The notes beneath the pieces are model-generated. The model saw only the letters and a list, made by a program, of their open reading frames with translations, made no database searches and had not been told where the DNA came from. The position numbers were made by a program, and so were the translations under genes. From Fen-1077 sp050014355 (GTDB taxonomy: Bacteria > Chloroflexota > Dehalococcoidia > Dehalococcoidales > RBG-16-60-22): DNA of 64,000 nucleotides. Of the stretch, positions 57,429 through 64,000 are shown one piece after another. Position 1 is the first letter of the stretch, and each line of letters opens with the position of its first letter. Location of the stretch: the NCBI GenBank assembly GCA_050014355.1, contig JBEKDL010000002.1, positions 1 through 64,000 of the forward strand. The letters run 5' to 3'.

Positions 57429-58223
57429 ATGTTGCAAGTAAACAACATCGAAGTCTTTTACATGAACGTTATCCAGGTACTGCGCGGCGTATCGCTGGAG
57501 GTGGGCGACGGGCAAATTGTCGCTCTGCTGGGAGCTAACGGCGGCGGCAAAACGACGGTGCTGAAGGCAATATCCGGGATGTTGAAAACGGAGGAGGGAG
57601 AAGTAACCAACGGCAGCATCGTCTTTAACGGCCAGCGCATCGACAGAAAAGGGCCGGAGGACATCGCGGTGCTCGGCATCAGCCAGGTGATGGAGGGGCG
57701 GAGGGTGTTGGGGCACCTTAACGTCGAAGAAAATCTGCTTATCGGGGCTTACCGCCGCAAGGACCGCTCCGCTGTTAAGAAGGACCTGGAGATGGTTTTC
57801 GATTATTTCCCCAAGATTAAGAATTTCCGGCGCCGGACGAGCGGCTATCTCTCCGGCGGGGAACAGCAGATGATGGTCATCGGCCGGGGGCTCATGGCCA
57901 TTCCCGAGCTTATGCTGCTGGACGAACCTTCACTCGGTCTGGCCCCGCTGATGGTGCAGGAAATATTCGAGATTATACGCCGTATCAATACGGAGCAGAA
58001 AATGTCCATTCTCCTGGTGGAGCAGAATGTCCGGGCGGCGCTCGGTATCGCCCATCACGGTTATGTCATGGAGAACGGCAGGATTGTCATGGAGGGACCG
58101 GCCGATAAGTTGAGGAATAATGAGGACGTCAGGGAATTTTATATGGGGCTGTCGGCCGTGGGTTCACAGAGAAGCTATCGCGACGTCAAGCATTACCGGC
58201 GGAGGAAGAGATGGCTAGCCTAG
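57429..58223 (+). CDS. livF: Branched-chain-type ABC importer ATPase (LivF-like)
   Basis: 264 residues from ATG 57429; upstream in-frame codons lack a ribosome site. Walker A GANGGGKTT (about 36), signature LSGGEQQMMVIGRGL (about 143), Walker B LMLLDEPSLGL (about 163) and switch His region LVEQNV. A 30-residue basic tail (RSYRDVKHYRRRKRW) extends past the usual end. The last 13 nt overlap the acyl-CoA ligase start, so the two are translated together: the carrier and the CoA-activating enzyme are linked. Confidence 0.92.
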   Translation: MLQVNNIEVFYMNVIQVLRGVSLEVGDGQIVALLGANGGGKTTVLKAISGMLKTEEGEVTNGSIVFNGQRIDRKGPEDIAVLGISQVMEGRRVLGHLNVEENLLIGAYRRKDRSAVKKDLEMVFDYFPKIKNFRRRTSGYLSGGEQQMMVIGRGLMAIPELMLLDEPSLGLAPLMVQEIFEIIRRINTEQKMSILLVEQNVRAALGIAHHGYVMENGRIVMEGPADKLRNNEDVREFYMGLSAVGSQRSYRDVKHYRRRKRWLA

Positions 58224-60181
58224 CGGTCAGGCCAGGCGGGTTCGTTCCCGGGACCGAGCGGGTCGGACAGGAAAAGGGTGAGACCTGGCCCCAGATACTG
58301 AAATATAACTATGAAAAGTATGGAGATGAACATATCGCCATACGCTATAAGCGCCGCGGCATCTGGCAGGCATCCAGCTGGAAAGACTACTATCTCGAGG
58401 TCAAGTATCTCGCGCTTGGCCTCTTATCGCTGGGGTTCCAACCGGGGGACAAGTTGCTGGTCATCGGCGATAATGCTCCCCAGTGGTATTATGCGGAGTT
58501 AGCTGCCCAGGCCAACCACGGCGTTTCGGTAGGGCTGTATTCCGACCTGACGCCGCAGGAAATAAAATATATCGCTGCTAATTCCGAATCCAGATTTGCC
58601 GTGGTGGAAGACCAGGAGCAGGTCGATAAGTTCCTCCAGATTAAAAGTGAGCTTCCCGGGCTGGAGAAAATTATCTACTGGCGCTATAAAGGCATATCCG
58701 GATACAATGACGCTTCCTTGATGGGCTATCGGCAGGTACAGGAAACAGGACAAAAATATGAAGCCGAGCACCCCGGGGTATTTGAGCAGAATATCGCCGA
58801 CGGGAAAGCCAGCGACGTTTGCGCCATTGTTTATACTTCCGGGACGACCGGTGATGTGCCCAAGGGCGCCGTCCACACCTACGCGACGCTGCAACCGGGG
58901 GCGGAATATTTCCTGCATCTCGACCCGTGGTATGATAATGATAATATCGCCACTTACATGCCGCCGGCCTGGATAACCGAGCAGTGGCTGGGCATCGGGT
59001 GCCATCTGCTATCCGGCGGTATATTGAACTTCGCGGAGAGGCCGGAGACACAACAGCAGGACATCCGGGAGATAGGACCGGATATTATATTTTACAGCTC
59101 GCGTATCTGGGAGCGGCAGGCGGTCACGGTACAGGCAAGGATGCAGGGCGCCGATTTCTTTAAAAAGATGGTTTACCGCCTGTTCATGCCGGTAGGCTAT
59201 AGACTGGCCGATGCCAGGTTGAAACGGCAAAAACCCGGCGTCTTAGATAAAATACTTTATCCCCTGGCTGATTTGCTGGTATTGAGACCCCTGCGGGATA
59301 ATCTCGGCCTGCCAAACGCCCGGGTCTGTTACGCTATCGCCTCCCCGCTAAGCCCGGAGGCGATCAGGTTCTACCACGCCTTGAATGTGCCCCTGAAAAA
59401 CCACTACGGCCTGACGGAAGGCGGCACGGTCTCCTGCTCCCGCACAGATGATATCAAACTGGAGACAGTCGGCACCATTCCCCGTGGGGCGGAGGTAAGG
59501 ATTACCGGCCGCGGTGAGCTTCTCTGCCGGCAGCCCGGCGTTTTTCAGGGCTATTACCGCGACCCCGTTAAGACGGCCGCATCTTTAAAAGACGGCTGGT
59601 TTTACAGCGGAGATAGCGCCCTTATCAATGAAGAGGGGCACGTGGTCTTTTTAGACAGATTGAAAGACCTTGTCGAGATGAGCTGCGGTGACAGACTGGC
59701 CCCCCAGCTGATTGAAAGCCAGCTCAAGTTCAGTCCGTACATCAGGGACGCCTGGGTGCTGGCCGGGCCGGAGAAGGCTTATGTCTCGGCCATCATTATC
59801 ATCGACTTCGATAATGTCAGCCGGTGGGCCGATCGCAAACGCGTTAATTACACCACTTTCAACGATCTGTCCCAAAAACCGGAAGTCTACGAGCTTATCC
59901 GGCAGGAAATCGAAAGGACGAACAGGTCCCTCGCGCCGGGCTGCCGCATCATGAAGTATACGAACCTGCACAAGGAGTTTGACCCGGACGAGTCCGAACT
60001 GACTCGCAACCGGAAACTGAAAAGGCAGTTTATCGAGGAGCGCTACCGCGAAGTTATCCGGGCGATATACAGCGATAAGACCGAGGCCGCCATCGAAGCG
60101 CAAATAAAATACCGTGACGGAAGGACGGGTACAATCACGACTGTTATCGGCATTAAATCGGTCGGGGAGTTAAAGGAATGA
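58211..60181 (+). CDS. Long-chain-type acyl-CoA ligase (AMP-binding)
   Basis: 656 residues, full ANL enzyme. ATP loop VYTSGTTGDVPKGAVH (about 206), A5 HYGLTEGGTVS (about 397), A7 GWFYSGDSA (about 457), A8 FLDRLKDLVEMSCGDRLAP and the C-terminal catalytic Lys in ELTRNRKLKRQF. Unlike the 17192 gene its motifs are intact. The length fits FadD15/FAA-like long-chain ligases. Inserted between importer ATPase and permease genes with overlaps at both ends (13 nt, then ATGA), it probably activates the imported acid straight after uptake. Confidence 0.92.
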   Translation: MASLAVRPGGFVPGTERVGQEKGETWPQILKYNYEKYGDEHIAIRYKRRGIWQASSWKDYYLEVKYLALGLLSLGFQPGDKLLVIGDNAPQWYYAELAAQANHGVSVGLYSDLTPQEIKYIAANSESRFAVVEDQEQVDKFLQIKSELPGLEKIIYWRYKGISGYNDASLMGYRQVQETGQKYEAEHPGVFEQNIADGKASDVCAIVYTSGTTGDVPKGAVHTYATLQPGAEYFLHLDPWYDNDNIATYMPPAWITEQWLGIGCHLLSGGILNFAERPETQQQDIREIGPDIIFYSSRIWERQAVTVQARMQGADFFKKMVYRLFMPVGYRLADARLKRQKPGVLDKILYPLADLLVLRPLRDNLGLPNARVCYAIASPLSPEAIRFYHALNVPLKNHYGLTEGGTVSCSRTDDIKLETVGTIPRGAEVRITGRGELLCRQPGVFQGYYRDPVKTAASLKDGWFYSGDSALINEEGHVVFLDRLKDLVEMSCGDRLAPQLIESQLKFSPYIRDAWVLAGPEKAYVSAIIIIDFDNVSRWADRKRVNYTTFNDLSQKPEVYELIRQEIERTNRSLAPGCRIMKYTNLHKEFDPDESELTRNRKLKRQFIEERYREVIRAIYSDKTEAAIEAQIKYRDGRTGTITTVIGIKSVGELKE

Positions 60182-61071
60182 CCTTCTTTCTGCAGTTAGT
60201 GGTATCCGGGGTCGGACTGGGCATGATTTATGCTCTGATCGCTCTCGGTTTTGTCATCATCCTCAAATGTTCCAAGGCTTTTAATATTGCCCAGGGACAG
60301 TTCGTGATGTTAGGCGGTTACCTGGGTTTTACTTTCCTGCTGAACTTCCATCTTCCGGCCTGGATCAGCCTGCTGGCAGCTATCGCTATCGGGGTTGTTT
60401 TAGGTTTGGCAATAGAGCGTCTGGCCTTACGTCCCCTGGTAGGCCAATCGGTGCTGTCTGTTATCATGATGACCATCGCCTTGTCTACGGTTTTGGAAGG
60501 GGTAGGCGTCCTGATATGGGGAGGTATATATGAGCCGTACAAGGGAGGGCTTCCGACTTTTAGCCTACCTCCCGTGGGGGGCGTCTCCATCTCGCCAGAG
60601 ACATTAGATGGGATTATTCTTTCGGCGATAGTCGTGATTGCGCTGATGGGTATTTTCCGTTACACCAAGATCGGGCTGGCGATGCGGGCCACCGCCGAGG
60701 ATGAAAAAGTAGTACAGAGTGTCGGCATCAAGGTGACCACTGTTTATGCCATATCCTGGGTAATTGCCTGTGTCGTCGGCGTTGTCAGCGGCATGCTTTT
60801 ATACAGCATTTCGGGGGTTCAGCAAACCATGTCTGATATCGGCTTGAAGGCGTTTGCTGTAGTGCTGCTGGGAGGGGTAGACTCCATCGGCGGGGCGATA
60901 ATCGCCGGGATTATCCTGGGCATACTGGAGAATGTCGCGCCAGGGTATCTGGATCCACTTTTACCAAGCGGCGGCGGCCTGGCCAATGTTTTCCCCTTTA
61001 TTGTCATGATAGTCGTACTAATTTTCAAGCCCCACGGTCTCTTCGGCACGGCCAGGATTGAAAGGATTTAA
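60178..61071 (+). CDS. livH: Branched-chain-type ABC permease (LivH-like)
   Basis: 297 residues with eight membrane helices. The LivH motif GLGMIYALIALGFVIILKCSKAFNIAQGQFVMLGGYLGF is at residues 12-50, and the coupling loop RYTKIGLAMRATAEDEKVVQSVGIKV at about 160. The start overlaps the ligase stop (ATGA). It pairs with the LivM-like gene 8 nt downstream. Confidence 0.93.
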   Translation: MTFFLQLVVSGVGLGMIYALIALGFVIILKCSKAFNIAQGQFVMLGGYLGFTFLLNFHLPAWISLLAAIAIGVVLGLAIERLALRPLVGQSVLSVIMMTIALSTVLEGVGVLIWGGIYEPYKGGLPTFSLPPVGGVSISPETLDGIILSAIVVIALMGIFRYTKIGLAMRATAEDEKVVQSVGIKVTTVYAISWVIACVVGVVSGMLLYSISGVQQTMSDIGLKAFAVVLLGGVDSIGGAIIAGIILGILENVAPGYLDPLLPSGGGLANVFPFIVMIVVLIFKPHGLFGTARIERI

Positions 61072-61079
61072 AAAAACCT

Positions 61080-62123
61080 ATGAGTTTACCGAGCGGCATA
61101 TTTCAGGGAAGCTTCGGACAGGATATGGCTATCTTCCGCACCAAAACGCAGTGGCTTTTACTACTGCTTTTACTGGTCTTTGTCTTTACCATGCCTTTGT
61201 ACTCCAGCGACAAGACCATCACCACAGTAACTATCATAGGTATCACGATAATCTCGGTACTGGGGCTGAATATTCTCACCGGCTATTGCGGGCAAATATC
61301 GATGGGCCACGCCGGTTTTATGGCCGTCGGCGGCTATACCGCGGCCGTTCTCATGGCCAAACTGCATTTACCATTTTTGGTTTCCGTGCCGGCCGCCGGC
61401 CTGGGTGCCGGTATCGTGGGCATTATCTTCGGTCTCCCATCGCTGAAAATCAAAGGTTTTTACCTGATAATGTCCACCATCGCCGCCCAGTTTATTGTGA
61501 TATGGCTCATTATCCAGATGCGCGGCGTAACCGGCGGAGCGGATGGTATGTCCGTGCCCCGGCCGGAAATTTTCGGGCTTGCCATCACCAGTAAAGCCAG
61601 TTATTTTATTCTGGTTATGATTTTAACTTGTCTGGCGACTTATTTAGCCAAAAATATCGTCCGCACCAGGGTCGGGCGGGCTTTTATCGCCATCCGTGAT
61701 AACGACCTTGCCGCTGAAGTCATGGGCGTAAACCTCTTGTATTATAAGTTGACCGCATTTTTCATCGGTTGTGTTTATGCCGGTGTGGCCGGTTCGTTGA
61801 TGGTAAATTACATCCACTTCGCTAATACAGAGCAGTTCCCCTTCATTAACTCGGTCTGGTATCTGGGAATGCTCATTGTCGGGGGTATGGGAAGCACGGT
61901 GGGCGTTATCTTCGGCGTGGTGGCTATCAAGCTGCTGGAACAGTTAGCAACGACCATCGGTCCGGTGCTGGCGAATATCTTCGTGCCCCAGGTGGCGGCC
62001 TCGCTCGCTCTTATCTTGGATGGGCTAGTCATTATCCTGTTCCTTATCTTTGAGCCTAGAGGACTGGCCCACCGTTGGGAGATGATTAAAGCTTATTACA
62101 GGCGTTGGCCTTTCTCACAATAA
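61080..62123 (+). CDS. livM: Branched-chain-type ABC permease (LivM-like)
   Basis: 347 residues with about ten membrane helices. LivM motifs GLNILTGYCGQISMGHAGFMAVGGYTAA (about 62-89) and the coupling loop VRTRVGRAFIAIRDNDLAAEVMGVN (about 197). The second permease of the importer. A 72-nt spacer with GAAAGGAGG precedes the binding-protein gene. Confidence 0.93.
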   Translation: MSLPSGIFQGSFGQDMAIFRTKTQWLLLLLLLVFVFTMPLYSSDKTITTVTIIGITIISVLGLNILTGYCGQISMGHAGFMAVGGYTAAVLMAKLHLPFLVSVPAAGLGAGIVGIIFGLPSLKIKGFYLIMSTIAAQFIVIWLIIQMRGVTGGADGMSVPRPEIFGLAITSKASYFILVMILTCLATYLAKNIVRTRVGRAFIAIRDNDLAAEVMGVNLLYYKLTAFFIGCVYAGVAGSLMVNYIHFANTEQFPFINSVWYLGMLIVGGMGSTVGVIFGVVAIKLLEQLATTIGPVLANIFVPQVAASLALILDGLVIILFLIFEPRGLAHRWEMIKAYYRRWPFSQ

Positions 62124-62210
62124 AAAGGAATAACATGGAAAGGAGGTGGTAGATTCAAATAAACACAATTGAAATCGAAGCTAGACCGAATTTAAATGGA
62201 AGGAGAGAAA

Positions 62211-63509
62211 ATGTCTAAAATCAAGTATTTATTAGTATTTACGCTATTGATTCTGGTATCGATGTCCGTACTTACCGCCTGTACTTCAACGAAGACAACG
62301 ACAACGACAACTACCTCGACAACGGCAGCCGCGCAAACGATGTACATCGGCGGCACCTTCGCGATAACGGGCGCTTACGCCGAGGATACTACCGCAGTCC
62401 TTAACGGCTTCCTGGATTATGCGAAATATGTCAATGATAACCACATTATCGCCCCCTGGTACACCGATAGGACACTCCCCAGCAATGTAACCGTACAGGT
62501 GCTCTGGGGCGACGACCAGCTCGCGGCGGATAAAGCCCTGACTATCTATGATGACCTCAAATCCAAGGGTCTCCTGGTGGAGAGGGTAAGTTCTACCGCG
62601 GAAGGCCTGGCGCTGAAAGAAAAAATGAATTCGGACCGTGTTGGCGCCACCAGCCAGGCTACTTCACCGGCTTATCTCTCCCCGCCGGAAACTATCTTCA
62701 CCAACGCCCCGATTTATACCGATTCTCTGGCCGGGGCGGCCGATTGGTTTATGCAGAACTGGAAAGGCACCGCTAAGCCCAGGGTAGCTTACCTCACCGC
62801 CGATATGGCCTCGGGCAGGTCCATCGATATTCCGGAAATGCAGGCTTATCTGGAGAAGGCCGGATTTGAGTTCGCCGGTAAGCAGTTCCCACCGCTGGTT
62901 CCGACCACGCCGCCGACCACCCAGCTTTCATGGTTAAAGGATAACAAAGTTGACCTGGCAATTGGCTTTATGGTTAACGGCGGTTCGCAGCCAACCATCA
63001 AGGAAGCGGTCAGGCTGGGCATGGGTACCGACCAGCCCTACAAGATAACCTTCGCTTTCGCTAACCCGTCCCACCTCCAGATATTTGTCCCCGCTATGGG
63101 CACCACGGGCAACGGCGTCGTGGTCACCGGCGATTTCGTTGCCTGGGAATCCAACGTCGCTGGCGTCCAGTTCGCCAATGCTTTGAACGCCAAGTACCGC
63201 GCCGGTAACCCGGTCACGAACATCATGTACCTGGATGGCATCATCGAGGGGATGACCCAGGTCGAAGCCCAGAGACTGGCCATGGCCCAGACCGGCAAGA
63301 CGGTGTCCCAGTTGAAACCGGTTGATGTCCTGGAATATGGCTACTACAACATCAAGGACTTCAGCGATGGTGATATCACCATCACGCCATTAAACTATGG
63401 CCCTGGTCAGGTTTGTGGTGTGAGTAAAGTCCGCATTCAACAGGTACAGAACGGCAAGATTGTTGAAGTCGGCTCTGCCCCGCTCCATAACATCTACAAG
63501 CACGAATAG
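62211..63509 (+). CDS. Solute-binding lipoprotein of the ABC importer
   Basis: 432 residues from the ATG at 62211 (AAGGAG site). A signal peptide ends in the lipobox LTAC with Cys24 as the anchor, followed by a Thr/Ser linker (TSTKTTTTTTTSTTAAAQ). The body is a type-I periplasmic-binding protein of the LivK/Leu-Ile-Val class (GGTFAITGAYAEDTTAVLNGFLDYAKYVND, ...). It would present the substrate outside the membrane. Class members bind amino acids, aromatic acids and amides, so the ligand is open. Confidence 0.9.
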   Translation: MSKIKYLLVFTLLILVSMSVLTACTSTKTTTTTTTSTTAAAQTMYIGGTFAITGAYAEDTTAVLNGFLDYAKYVNDNHIIAPWYTDRTLPSNVTVQVLWGDDQLAADKALTIYDDLKSKGLLVERVSSTAEGLALKEKMNSDRVGATSQATSPAYLSPPETIFTNAPIYTDSLAGAADWFMQNWKGTAKPRVAYLTADMASGRSIDIPEMQAYLEKAGFEFAGKQFPPLVPTTPPTTQLSWLKDNKVDLAIGFMVNGGSQPTIKEAVRLGMGTDQPYKITFAFANPSHLQIFVPAMGTTGNGVVVTGDFVAWESNVAGVQFANALNAKYRAGNPVTNIMYLDGIIEGMTQVEAQRLAMAQTGKTVSQLKPVDVLEYGYYNIKDFSDGDITITPLNYGPGQVCGVSKVRIQQVQNGKIVEVGSAPLHNIYKHE

Positions 63510-63517
63510 CTGTAAGT

Positions 63518-63553
63518 TCTCCGGGGGCTCTATTACCGTGGGGCCCCCGGGGA
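63518..63553 (+). terminator. GC hairpin after the transport operon
   Basis: CCGGGGGC (63521-63528) pairs with GCCCCCGG (63543-63550). The stem is strong but no T-run follows, so termination may be factor-dependent. Confidence 0.5.
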
Positions 63554-63583
63554 AACCGACATCTCGCCGGCTACCCGGCTGTT

Positions 63584-63613
63584 TTGATGTCGGGCTATAT
63601 CTACGAGTATAAT
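63584..63613 (+). promoter_or_regulatory. Promoter of the AOR gene
   Basis: TTGATG (63584-63589), 18-nt spacer, perfect TATAAT (63608-63613); leader ~28 nt with AAGGAG. Confidence 0.55.
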
Positions 63614-63647
63614 AGTAGCGTGCCTGTTGACGGCTAAGGAGCGAAAA

Positions 63648-64000
63648 ATGGCCGGCGGCTACATGGGCAAGCTACTCTTTGTCGACCTGACTACGGGCAA
63701 AATAAAAGAAGAAACTCCTGGGGAAAGCCTGTACCGGGATTTCATCGGGGGATACGGCATCGGGGCCAGGATTCTTTACAGCCGCCAGAAAGCCGGCGCT
63801 GACCCTCTCGGGCCTGAAAATACCCTCGGACTGATTACCGGCCCGCTTACCGGCACCCCGGCTACTTTCGGCTGCCGCTGGGTAGCCGTCAGCAAGTCGC
63901 CGCTAACCGGCGGCTGGGGCGACTCCAACTGCGGCGGCTATTTCGGGCCGTATCTCAAGTTTGCCGGCTACGATGGTGTCTTTATTTCCGGAGTATCGGC
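63648..64000 (+). CDS. Aldehyde:ferredoxin oxidoreductase (tungsten-type), 5' part
   Basis: Starts at ATG 63648 with AAGGAG 6-7 nt upstream and runs off the right edge; 117 codons are seen. The N-terminal domain is clear: GGYMGKLLFVDLTTGKI, FIGGYGIGARILY, then LITGPLTGTP...FGCRWVAVSKSPLTGGWGDSNCGGYFGPYLKFAGYDGVFISG. The AOR family binds a tungsten-bis-pterin and a [4Fe-4S] cluster and moves electrons between an aldehyde or acid and ferredoxin; BamB-type aryl-CoA-reductase subunits share the fold. The Fe-S and pterin sites lie in the missing part. Separate promoter after the transporter operon. Confidence 0.9.
   Translation, partial: MAGGYMGKLLFVDLTTGKIKEETPGESLYRDFIGGYGIGARILYSRQKAGADPLGPENTLGLITGPLTGTPATFGCRWVAVSKSPLTGGWGDSNCGGYFGPYLKFAGYDGVFISGVS

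Overview
The window looks like chromosomal DNA of an anaerobic bacterium, most likely an uncultured Dehalococcoidia-type member of the Chloroflexota. This taxonomic call is an inference. It rests on the gene mix: a benzoyl-CoA-reductase/2-hydroxyacyl-CoA-dehydratase-like set with its activator, a cytoplasmic molybdopterin enzyme, a tungsten-type aldehyde:ferredoxin oxidoreductase, UroD-like and fumarate-reductase-like proteins with ferredoxins, and a branched-chain-amino-acid-type ABC importer coupled to an acyl-CoA ligase. Frequent TTG/GTG starts and many near-leaderless genes also fit. No tRNA, rRNA, CRISPR array or intact insertion sequence was seen.

Layout. 1-1314 (-): end of a secreted protein of tandem TIG-like repeats behind a structured leader. 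1889-4141: an alpha/beta hydrolase, a pyruvate-kinase-C-like protein and an FAA hydrolase. 4230-11066 (+): arginine genes argJ-argB-argD, a secreted hydrolase-like gene, then argG-argH (argC and argF are not here), meeting rpmB stop to stop. 11381-16668 (+): fatty-acid kinase pair fakA/DegV, a broken second degV, and recG. 16860-17208: a small membrane protein frameshifted by a 19-bp tandem duplication. 17192-24198: an acyl-CoA-ligase-like gene with degenerate motifs, divergent from a BcrC/BcrB/activator-like operon, then an orphan molybdopterin oxidoreductase. 24341-27285: rsfS converging on a thiL-PaaI-HAD-ndk operon. 27360-29661: an AT-rich insert of three unrecognised genes. 29806-39073: small membrane proteins, a phosphoesterase, an HD-GYP response regulator, a multidomain copper ATPase, a FlaH/KaiC-like ATPase and a K+/H+ antiporter-like protein.

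39546-64000 is a large anaerobic catabolic island. Unit 1 (39546-44277) has a crotonase, an amidohydrolase/decarboxylase and a 900-residue OYE/GltD-type flavoprotein, closed by a strong terminator. A CoA-transferase and an MFS carrier follow. Unit 2 (47293-49523) is a fumarate-reductase/AprA-like flavoprotein split by an in-frame TAA, plus a two-cluster ferredoxin. A carboxylesterase lies opposite. Unit 3 (51150-54756) has a UroD-like protein, three atypical cupins (four related domains) and an odd ferredoxin. A LuxR-type regulator follows, with a 22-bp perfect palindrome directly upstream of its promoter. Unit 4 (56281-63509) holds a small unknown protein, two ABC ATPases, an acyl-CoA ligase, two permeases and a solute-binding lipoprotein. 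The start of an aldehyde:ferredoxin oxidoreductase ends the window. The natural reading is uptake of a carboxylic acid or ester, CoA activation, and reductive or decarboxylating conversion under LuxR control. The substrate cannot be read from the sequence. The four-domain cupin family with its ferredoxin and UroD partner is the best candidate for an undescribed system.
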